From assembly GCA_036824145.1 (NCBI GenBank), contig DAITAT010000042.1:1-14931 (forward strand): DNA of 14,931 nt, written 5' to 3'. The notes beneath the pieces are model-generated. The model searched no databases, had not been told where the DNA came from, and was given only the letters and a program-made list of their open reading frames with translations. Below, in pieces: positions 8,055-14,931 of this stretch. The first letter of the stretch is position 1; every line of letters starts with the position of its first letter. The stretch is from DATMMS01 sp036824145. GTDB lineage: Bacteria > Chloroflexota > Dormibacteria > DASZGP01. A program made the translations under genes and the position numbers.

Positions 8055-8662
8055 TCAGGCGGGGACCGCGGCGCGCTGAAGGCAGAGGTCGATGAAATTG
8101 CGCAGGAGGTCGTGGCCGTTGTCGGTGAGGATCGACTCGGGGTGGAACTGCACGCCCTCCACGGGGTACTCCCGGTGCCGTATCCCCATCAGCACGCGGT
8201 CGTCGCCAGCGGCGATCGTCCAGGCCGTCGGCGTAAGCGCCGCCGGCAGGCTTCCCGGCTCCACAACCAGCGAGTGGTAACGGGTCGCGGTCAGCGGATT
8301 GGGCAGCCCGGCGAAGACGCCCAGGCCGTCGTGCTCCACCTGCGACAGCTTGCCGTGCATCACCCGCGCCGCACGGACAACCAGCCCGCCATACGCCTCG
8401 CCGATGCATTGGTGGCCTAGGCAGACCCCCAGGATCGGCGTCTCCCCGCCCAGCTCGCGGACCAGCTCGGTGCAGATGCCGGCCTCGGCCGGGGTGCAGG
8501 GGCCGGGCGAGAGGACGATCCCCAGCGGTCTCATGGCGGCGACCTCGGCGATGGTGGCGGCGTCGTTGCGGATCACCTCCGGCCCCTCCCCCAGCTCGCC
8601 CAGGTACTGCACCAGGTTGTAGGTGAAGGAGTCGTAGTTGTCGATGACCAGCAGGCGCCGGG

Positions 8663-8666
<4 letters not shown>
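8055..8666 (-). CDS. trpG: Anthranilate synthase glutamine amidotransferase subunit
   Basis: Class I glutaminase that feeds ammonia to TrpE. The 203-residue product starts MTRRLLVIDNYDSFTYNLVQ and has LSPGPCTPAEAG at 52-63, the nucleophile elbow GVCLGHQ with Cys82, and HPES with His175 and Glu177, completing the triad. It ends shortly after LLRNFIDL, so there is no fused TrpD domain. The GTG at 8666 overlaps the trpE stop as GTGA, matching the need for equal subunit amounts. TrpG proteins can also serve as PabA in folate synthesis; the neighbourhood favours anthranilate synthase as the main role. Confidence 0.95.
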
Positions 8667-10171
<1,505 letters not shown>

Positions 10172-10177
10172 GGGTGA

Positions 10178-10184
10178 CTCCGCC
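10178..10184 (-). promoter_or_regulatory. Ribosome-binding site before a CTG start of trpE
   Basis: GGCGGAG on the minus strand ends six bases before CTG 10171. Its quality and spacing resemble the AAGGAG seen before korB in this window. It is the main sequence argument for initiation at CTG rather than at the downstream GTG 10147. Confidence 0.45.
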
Positions 10185-10206
10185 CGGCGAGTGTCGGCCG
10201 GAGCGG

Positions 10207-11421
10207 TCAGGAGCCCGTGGCGACGGTGGCGGCCTGGCGCAGGCCGGCGGCGGCGTCGCCGGTGAGGAACTCGCCGATCTTCTCGACACCTCGCTCCAGC
10301 ACCGGCACCGCCTGGGCGTAAGAGAGACGTAGGTACCCCGTGCCCATCGCCCCGAAGGCGGTCCCCGCCAGCACCGCCACCCCGGCGTCGGCCAGCAGGG
10401 CGTCGGCCAGGACCTTCTGGTCGATCCCCGTTTCGGTGATGTTGGGGAAGACGTAGAAGGCGCCCCCGGGGCGGTGACAGCTGAACCCCGGGATTGCGTT
10501 GAGGCCGTCGACGATGGCGTTGCGCCGTGCCCGGTACTCGTCGACCATGCGCTTGACCGAGACCGCGGAGTCGGGCGAGTCGAGGGCCGCCAGCGTTGCC
10601 ACCTGGATGAAGGCGGTGGCGCAGGAGCTGCTGTTGATCATCAGCGTCTCCATGGCCTTGATCAGCTCCGCCGGGGCGACCCCGATCCCCATCCGCCAGC
10701 CGCACATGGCGTAGGCCTTGGAGAGGCCGTCCATGATGATGGTCCGTTCGCGCATCCCCGGAATCGAGGCGATCGACGGCACCTCGCCCTCGTAGACGAT
10801 CTGGGAGTAGATCTCGTCCGATACCACCCACAGGTCGTGCTTTGCGGCCAGTTCGGCGACCGCCTCCAGGTCTTCCTGGAGGAGGATGCCCCCGGTGGGG
10901 TTCTGCGGCGAATTGAGGATGATCATCCGGGTCCGGTCGGTCACCAGCGAGGCCAGCTCGGCGGCATCGAACCGGAAGCCACTCGCCTCGCGCAGCGGCA
11001 GCGATACCGGCTTGGCGCCCATGAACGCGGCCAAAGACTGATAGATGGGGTAGCCGGGGTCGGGAATGATGACCTCGTCGCCGGCCTCGATCAGGGCCAG
11101 CATCGCGAAGAGGAGGATGTTCTTGCTCCCCGGGGTCAGGATCACCTCGCCCGCGGCCACCTCGTTGCCAATCCTGGCGGCGTAGTGGGCGGCCACGGCT
11201 TCGCGGACTTCGGGGATGCCCCCGGCGGGCGTGTAATGCGTGTAGCCGTCCTCGATGGCGGCCTCGGCCGCGGCCACGATGTGGGGCGGCGTGGCGAAGT
11301 CAGGCTCGCCGATCTCGAGGTGGACGACCTCGGTCCCCTGCTGTTCGAGGCGCTTGGCCCGGGCCAGGACCTCGAACGCAGATTCGGTGCCGAGTTGAGA
11401 CATGCGCTGAGCCCACCGCAT
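10207..11421 (-). CDS. Class I PLP-dependent aminotransferase (aspartate/aromatic type)
   Basis: The 404-residue product is a fold-type I aminotransferase: LEIGEPDFATPPHI at 35-48, THYTPAGGIPEVREAVA at 61-77, TPGSKN, SPQNPTGG (Asn174), VSDEIYS (Asp202, Tyr205) and DGLSKAYAMCGWRMG with the PLP lysine at Lys235. These mark the aspartate/aromatic aminotransferase subfamily. As first gene of the cluster it may transaminate 4-hydroxyphenylpyruvate or phenylpyruvate, or make arogenate from prephenate, for tyrosine and phenylalanine; aspartate is an equally possible substrate, so no symbol is given. ATG at 11421 is preferred because the family often reads M-x-x-A-x-RMS-x-LGTE; ATG at 11403 is the alternative. 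The trpE frame follows at once. It is divergent from korA across about 90 bases. Confidence 0.9.
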   Translation of the reverse strand: MRWAQRMSQLGTESAFEVLARAKRLEQQGTEVVHLEIGEPDFATPPHIVAAAEAAIEDGYTHYTPAGGIPEVREAVAAHYAARIGNEVAAGEVILTPGSKNILLFAMLALIEAGDEVIIPDPGYPIYQSLAAFMGAKPVSLPLREASGFRFDAAELASLVTDRTRMIILNSPQNPTGGILLQEDLEAVAELAAKHDLWVVSDEIYSQIVYEGEVPSIASIPGMRERTIIMDGLSKAYAMCGWRMGIGVAPAELIKAMETLMINSSSCATAFIQVATLAALDSPDSAVSVKRMVDEYRARRNAIVDGLNAIPGFSCHRPGGAFYVFPNITETGIDQKVLADALLADAGVAVLAGTAFGAMGTGYLRLSYAQAVPVLERGVEKIGEFLTGDAAAGLRQAATVATGS

Positions 11422-11431
11422 TGTCAGGCTG

Positions 11432-11437
11432 ATTCTA
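11432..11437 (-). promoter_or_regulatory. Putative -10 element of the aminotransferase-trp operon
   Basis: TAGAAT on the minus strand (5 of 6 matches to TATAAT) lies ten bases before the ATG at 11421, predicting a transcript with a leader of only a few bases. No clear -35 element or Shine-Dalgarno is seen. The following CAGCC is also found after the -10-like element of tyrA, giving a shared AATCAGCC. The short leader leaves no space for a tryptophan attenuator or T-box. Confidence 0.4.
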
Positions 11438-11452
11438 ATGGCTCCCCACGGG

Positions 11453-11466
11453 CGTATCCGAATACG
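11453..11466. promoter_or_regulatory. Inverted repeat in the divergent promoter region (possible operator)
   Basis: CGTATCCGAATACG has 5-base arms, CGTAT and ATACG, around a 4-base centre. It lies between the putative -10 elements of the aminotransferase operon and korA, at about the -30 to -20 zone of either promoter. Such a place suits a repressor or activator site, but the arms are short and only one copy is present. Confidence 0.3.
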
Positions 11467-11475
11467 GAGGGCTAC

Positions 11476-11481
11476 TACACT
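11476..11481 (+). promoter_or_regulatory. Weak candidate -10 element of korAB
   Basis: TACACT (4 of 6 matches to TATAAT) lies 30 bases before the korA ATG, leaving room for a short leader with a ribosome-binding site. No good -35 hexamer is visible. It is the best match in the short intergenic region but is not strong. Confidence 0.25.
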
Positions 11482-11511
11482 CTTACTTGTACGGCGTTAC
11501 AGAGGTAATCG

Positions 11512-13407
11512 ATGCTCGCCCAAGAAGAAGAGAAGGCTGTCAGCGCAGCCAAGCCCATCGTCAACGACTTCACCTTCCAGGCCGCCACCATCAACGGGTC
11601 CGGCAGCCAGTCCTCAAACCTGGTCCTGACGCGAGCGCTCTTCTCGATGGGCATCCCGGTGGCCCCCAAAAACGTATTCCCCTCCAACATCGAGGGACTC
11701 CCGACGTGGTTCGACATCCGCGTCAGCCCCGAGGGCTACCAGTGCGTCAACGGTGAGGTCAACGTGCTGGTGGCGCTCAACCCCACCACCTGGCAGCGCG
11801 ACATCCACGGCGTCAATGCCGGGGCCGCGGTGATCCACGAAGAGAGCTACCCGGTGGTCGGCAACATGAAGCGAGACGACGTCCACTACTACGCCGTCCC
11901 CTTCCACAAGCTCGGCCAGGAGCACATCGACAACCCCGACCTGCGCAAATACCTGACCAACATGATCTACGTGGGCGCGGTGGCATGGCTGCTGGACATC
12001 CCGGTAAAGCAGATCGAGGACGCCCTCAAGCAGCAGTTCAGTGCCAAACCCAAGGCTGTCGCGCTGAACATGAAATCGGTCCAGGTCGGCCTGGATTACT
12101 GCAAGGCCAACCACAAGAAGACCGACGCTTACAAGGTCGCGCCGATGACCGGCAAGGTCGAAGGCAAGATGCTGATCGAGGGCAACGAGTCGCTGGCGCT
12201 GGGGGCGATCATGGGCGGCTGCACGATCGCGGCGTGGTACCCGATCACCCCCTCATCGAGTGTCTGCGAGTACCTCGACAAGTACGCCGAGCGGTTCCGC
12301 AAGGACGAGAAGACCGGCGAGCGCAAGATCGCCATCCTCCAGGCCGAGGATGAGCTGGCGGCCATCGGCATGGTCATGGGCGCGGGCTGGGCCGGCGCCC
12401 GGGCGATGACCGCGACCTCCGGCCCGGGGCTCTCGCTGATGGCCGAATTCGCGGGCCTGGGCTACTACGCCGAAGTGCCCGCGGTGATCTGCGACATCCA
12501 GCGCATCGGCCCCTCCACCGGGCTGCCGACGCGGACCTCACAGGGCGACATCGAGTCGGCCCACCTGCTCTCCCACGGCGACACCAAGCACGTCCTCCTG
12601 ATCCCCGGCACCGTGAACGAGTGCTACGAATTCGGCCAGCTGGCCTTCGACCTGGCCGACCGGCTGCAGACCGTGATCTTCGTCATGAGCGACCTCGACC
12701 TGGGCATGAACCTCTGGATGTCGGATCCTTTCAAGTACCCCGACAAGAAGTTCGACCGCGGCAAGGTGCTCCACGCCAAGGACCTGGAGCGGGTCGGCGA
12801 GTGGGCCCGCTACCGCGACGTGGACGACGACGGCATCCCCTGGCGGACCGTCCCCGGCACCAATCACCCCAACGCCGGCTACTTCACGCGCGGCTCCGGC
12901 CACGACGAGTACGCGTCCTATACCGAGCTGCCCGAGGTCTACGAGCGCGTCATGGACCGGCTCAAGAAGAAGTACCGCACCGCCCGGAAGTACATGCCGC
13001 CGGCGATCGTGGAGGACAAGGGCAACCCGGTGGGCATCATCGCCTACGGCAGCACCCAGCACGCCATGGTCGAGGCGCGCGAACAGCTCCTCCAGCAAGG
13101 CCTCCGCACCGACTACTGCCGCGTGCGGTCGATCCCCGTCCCCCAGGACGTGCTCCGCTTCATTGCCCGCCACGAACGGGTCTACGTCGTCGACCAGAAC
13201 CGCGACGGCCAGATGTACGACCTGCTGCGGCTGACCATGAACGCGGCCCAGGACACCATGGTCTCGGTGCGGCACTACGACGGCACCCCGATCCCAGCGC
13301 GTTCCATCGTCGCCCCGATCCTGATCGACCAGGGGCTCGCCTCGCCCGCAGAGTTCGAACGACCGCGCCAGGTATACGCGCTGGCGGTCGAAGGAGCCAA
13401 CACATGA
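11512..13407 (+). CDS. korA: 2-oxoacid:ferredoxin oxidoreductase, fused gamma-alpha subunit (2-oxoglutarate type)
   Basis: Subunit of the CoA-dependent enzyme interconverting 2-oxoglutarate and succinyl-CoA with ferredoxin. The 631-residue product joins a gamma domain (about 20-195; INGSGSQSSNLVLTRAL, VNVLVALNPTTW) to an alpha pyrimidine-binding domain from about 222 with YPITPSSS at 243-250, ILQAEDELAAIGM, TSGPGLSLMAEFAGLGYYAE and GPSTGLPTRTSQGD. A C-terminal domain follows, with IIAYGSTQHAMVEA and VYVVDQNRDGQMYDLLR. This order is that of actinobacterial and other KorA proteins. ATG at 11512 has AGAGGT at 11501-11506 upstream. The stop overlaps korB as ATGA. 2-Oxoglutarate is the likely substrate by family resemblance; another 2-oxoacid is possible. 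It could replace or bypass 2-oxoglutarate dehydrogenase in the citric acid cycle. Confidence 0.92.
   Translation: MLAQEEEKAVSAAKPIVNDFTFQAATINGSGSQSSNLVLTRALFSMGIPVAPKNVFPSNIEGLPTWFDIRVSPEGYQCVNGEVNVLVALNPTTWQRDIHGVNAGAAVIHEESYPVVGNMKRDDVHYYAVPFHKLGQEHIDNPDLRKYLTNMIYVGAVAWLLDIPVKQIEDALKQQFSAKPKAVALNMKSVQVGLDYCKANHKKTDAYKVAPMTGKVEGKMLIEGNESLALGAIMGGCTIAAWYPITPSSSVCEYLDKYAERFRKDEKTGERKIAILQAEDELAAIGMVMGAGWAGARAMTATSGPGLSLMAEFAGLGYYAEVPAVICDIQRIGPSTGLPTRTSQGDIESAHLLSHGDTKHVLLIPGTVNECYEFGQLAFDLADRLQTVIFVMSDLDLGMNLWMSDPFKYPDKKFDRGKVLHAKDLERVGEWARYRDVDDDGIPWRTVPGTNHPNAGYFTRGSGHDEYASYTELPEVYERVMDRLKKKYRTARKYMPPAIVEDKGNPVGIIAYGSTQHAMVEAREQLLQQGLRTDYCRVRSIPVPQDVLRFIARHERVYVVDQNRDGQMYDLLRLTMNAAQDTMVSVRHYDGTPIPARSIVAPILIDQGLASPAEFERPRQVYALAVEGANT
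13391..13396 (+). promoter_or_regulatory. Strong Shine-Dalgarno for korB inside the korA 3' end
   Basis: AAGGAG lies within the last codons of korA, seven bases before the korB ATG at 13404. It shows that this genome uses a conventional Shine-Dalgarno and supports the start that includes the long KorB N-terminal extension. Confidence 0.75.
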
Positions 13408-14633
13408 GCAACGGCCGCAAGCAGACCGGCGACCCAGAAGCCCCGGAGAACACCCCGCGGGTCGACGCCAGCCAGATCCAGGCCGACGAGCGGCCGCCCG
13501 AGGAGGGCCGCCGGCGCCAGGAGTCGGCCTCCCGGGGGTCGACCAGCGGGACCACCCAGAATGCCGGCGACGACGCCCAGGCTGCCACCGCCGAAGCCGC
13601 CAAACCGTCTGCCGACGGCCGCAACCACATCAACCTGCTGCGGGACACCTACAGGGGGGCGCCGACCACGCTCTGCGCCGGCTGCGGCCACAACGCCATC
13701 ACCAACCACATCATCAAGGCCTTCTACGAGTACGGCGTCGAGCCCTACAAGCTGGCCAAGATGAGCGGCATCGGCTGCTCCTCCAAGGCGCCGGCGTACT
13801 TCGTCAGCCAGGCCCACGGCTTCAACAGCGTCCACGGGCGGATGCCCTCGGTCGCCACCGGCGCCAAGCTGGCCGACGGCGAGCTGGTGGTGGTGGGGGT
13901 CAGTGGTGACGGCGACACCGCCTCGATCGGGCTGGGCCAGTTCTGCCACATGATCCGGCGCAACCTCGACATGGTCTACATCTGCGAGAACAACGGCGTC
14001 TACGGCCTCACCAAAGGCCAGTTCTCAGCCACCGCCGACATCGGCAGCAAGCAGAAGGGCGGCAAGCCCAACGAGTTCGAGATGATCGACATCTGCGGCC
14101 TGGCCGTGGAGCTGGGCTGCTCCTTCGTGGCGCGCAGCTTCTCGGGCGATGGCAAGCAGGTGGTGCCGCTGATCGAGGCGGCGCTGGCGCACCAGGGCAC
14201 CGCGATCCTGGACATCATCAGCCCCTGCGTCACCTTCAACGACCACGAGGGCTCGACCAAGAGCTACAAGTACATCAAGGAACACGAGATCGCCCTCCAG
14301 GAGCTGGACTTCATCCCCTACTTCGAGAGCATCGAGGCCGACTACGCCGAGGGAACGACCACCGAGATCGAGCTGCATGACGGCTCGAAGATGGTGCTGC
14401 GGAAGCTGGGCGAGGGCGACCACGACCCGCGCAGCCGCATCGATGCCCTCAAGGTCATCCACGACGCCCGGGCCAAGGGCGAGGTGCTGACCGGGCTGCT
14501 GTACGTCAATCCCGAGATGCGCGACCTCAACACCCGCGAGAGCCTGCCCAGCAAGCCGCTCCGCGAATACAAGGAGGACGACCTCCGGCCCAGCCGCGCG
14601 GAGTTCGAGGCGCTCATGAAGGAATACGCCTGA
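13404..14633 (+). CDS. korB: 2-oxoacid:ferredoxin oxidoreductase beta subunit (2-oxoglutarate type)
   Basis: Thiamine diphosphate-binding partner of KorA. The 409-residue protein carries TLCAGCGHNAI (Cys91, Cys94), KMSGIGCSSKAP, HGRMPSVATGAKLA, the ThDP motif running from VSGDGD (GDG 168-170) to ENNGVYG (195-201), and ISPCVTFNDHEGSTKSYKY. The C-terminal part, with LLYVNPEM and RPSRAEFEALM, is usual for KorB. Residues 1-75 are an extra low-complexity segment rich in Glu, Asp, Arg, Gln, Pro, Ala and Ser, predicted disordered and not part of the usual fold. The ATG overlaps the korA TGA and has a strong AAGGAG, so the extension looks genuinely translated. No ferredoxin or delta-subunit gene follows; a ferredoxin must be supplied from elsewhere. 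Confidence 0.93.
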   Translation: MSNGRKQTGDPEAPENTPRVDASQIQADERPPEEGRRRQESASRGSTSGTTQNAGDDAQAATAEAAKPSADGRNHINLLRDTYRGAPTTLCAGCGHNAITNHIIKAFYEYGVEPYKLAKMSGIGCSSKAPAYFVSQAHGFNSVHGRMPSVATGAKLADGELVVVGVSGDGDTASIGLGQFCHMIRRNLDMVYICENNGVYGLTKGQFSATADIGSKQKGGKPNEFEMIDICGLAVELGCSFVARSFSGDGKQVVPLIEAALAHQGTAILDIISPCVTFNDHEGSTKSYKYIKEHEIALQELDFIPYFESIEADYAEGTTTEIELHDGSKMVLRKLGEGDHDPRSRIDALKVIHDARAKGEVLTGLLYVNPEMRDLNTRESLPSKPLREYKEDDLRPSRAEFEALMKEYA

Positions 14634-14658
14634 AGCCTGGAGCCGGACCGGTCTTCTA

Positions 14659-14742
14659 TGCCGCCCAGAGGACTCGAACCTCCACGAGCATGCGCTCACA
14701 ACGCCCTGAACGTTGCGTGTCTACCAATTCCACCAGGGCGGC
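14659..14742 (-). tRNA. tRNA-Leu (anticodon CAG)
   Basis: The minus strand folds as a class II tRNA of 84 bases. The acceptor stem is GCCGCCC/GGGCGGC with discriminator A, the D-arm contains GGAATTGGTAGACAC, and the anticodon stem CAACG/CGTTG has loop TTCAGGG with anticodon CAG (14706-14708). A long variable arm GAGC/GCTC and the T-arm GGAGG-TTCGAGT-CCTCT complete it. The long variable arm and CAG anticodon identify leucine reading CUG codons. CCA is not encoded. It is convergent with korB, 25 bases from its stop. Confidence 0.96.
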
Positions 14743-14785
14743 ACTGGGGCCAAATCTTAGCGGCTGTCCCTGAAAGCCCTCCTTT

Positions 14786-14931
14786 CTACCTGAAGACTCG
14801 CCGCGTGTTCACGTACCAGCTGCTGACGAAGTCGTAGCGGCCGCTGGTCTCCATCGCGGGGTTGAGGCGGACGCCACTGACGCGGTTGTTGAAGGCGACC
14901 AGCAGGTCCGGTGAGTAGAGGAAGACCGCCG
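14786..14931 (-). CDS. C-terminal end of a probable ABC transporter peptide-binding protein (partial)
   Basis: An open frame enters from the right edge and ends at TAG 14786-14788 after 47 visible residues: AVFLYSPDLLVAFNNRVSGV, then RLNPAMETSGRYDFVSS and WYVNTRRVFR. The pattern of a hydrophobic VFLYSPDLLVAF strand, NRVSGVRLNP and an aromatic-rich tail with W-Y-V resembles the C-terminus of family 5 extracellular solute-binding proteins (dipeptide/oligopeptide type). These are exported lipoproteins that deliver substrates to an ABC permease. Only the tail is visible, so the assignment is tentative. The gene reads toward the tRNA on the same strand. Confidence 0.5.
   Translation of the reverse strand, partial: AVFLYSPDLLVAFNNRVSGVRLNPAMETSGRYDFVSSWYVNTRRVFR

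Noticed and set aside
10211..10831. Extension of the trpE frame upstream into the aminotransferase gene
   Set aside because: The residues are low-complexity and unrelated to TrpE, while the aminotransferase in the other frame is fully conserved here.
10474..11508. 344-codon plus-strand frame opposite the aminotransferase
   Set aside because: Antisense shadow of a conserved PLP enzyme in GC-rich DNA; it has typical His/Gly/Asp/Arg-rich shadow composition and no motif.
11422..11511. Tryptophan attenuator, leader peptide or T-box upstream of the trp operon
   Set aside because: The whole divergent gap is about 90 bases, with a -10-like element ten bases before the ATG. There is no Trp-codon leader frame, T-box sequence or terminator hairpin.
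12621..13403. Long plus-strand frame through korA that runs in frame into korB
   Set aside because: It is the korB frame read upstream through korA. The translation is Arg/Pro-rich with no family features, and korB has its own ATG with a strong Shine-Dalgarno at 13404.
14634..14660. Terminator between korB and the tRNA (GACCGGTC palindrome)
   Set aside because: The palindrome is only eight bases with no loop and no T-run, so it does not look like an intrinsic terminator.
14772..14786. GAAAG-CCCTC-CTTTC hairpin after the partial transporter gene
   Set aside because: The stem is five base pairs, A/T-rich and without a following T-tract; too weak to call a terminator.

Overview
The window is a GC-rich bacterial chromosome segment dominated by an aromatic amino acid locus on the minus strand. 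On the plus strand it is paired divergently with a two-gene 2-oxoacid:ferredoxin oxidoreductase (KorAB). High GC, Thermotoga-type DAHP synthase with a regulatory N-terminal domain, a Bacillus-type AroH chorismate mutase, a fused gamma-alpha KorA and a 'CPICLA' Hint-domain lipoprotein suggest a non-proteobacterial soil lineage such as Dormibacterota, Chloroflexota or Actinomycetota. This placement is an inference from family resemblance, not a phylogeny.

Layout, read in the direction of minus-strand transcription from 11421 down: class I aminotransferase, trpE, trpG, trpC, trpF, trpB, trpA, aroH (chorismate mutase), aroF (DAHP synthase). Then comes a plus-strand Hint-domain lipoprotein (2346-3236), then tyrA (prephenate dehydrogenase) and aroA (EPSP synthase), again on the minus strand. 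Most junctions are overlaps (GTGA) or direct stop/start abutments, and most internal genes use GTG or TTG starts. This points to a tightly coupled polycistron. The lipoprotein gene splits it, so tyrA-aroA needs its own promoter; a -10-like element lies six bases before its ATG. On the right are korA-korB (11512-14633, ATGA overlap), a convergent tRNA-Leu(CAG) at 14659-14742, and the 3' end of a probable peptide ABC transporter substrate-binding protein running off the right edge. At the left edge a short open frame downstream of aroA may be the start of another gene.

Together the genes cover entry into the shikimate pathway (AroF), its penultimate step (AroA), the branch to prephenate (AroH), tyrosine (TyrA plus aminotransferase) and all tryptophan steps except anthranilate phosphoribosyltransferase. 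No trpD is present, free or fused, and there is no pheA, aroB, aroC, aroD, aroE or aroK. KorAB would interconvert 2-oxoglutarate and succinyl-CoA with ferredoxin and is probably regulated separately.

Most of the window is conserved metabolism. The items most worth a second look are the Hint lipoprotein placed inside the operon, a probable CTG start for trpE, the missing trpD, an AATCAGCC motif shared by the two minus-strand transcription-unit heads, and a long disordered N-terminal extension on KorB. No CRISPR array, insertion sequence, prophage or intact intein was seen. No stretch over 300 bases is without a gene.
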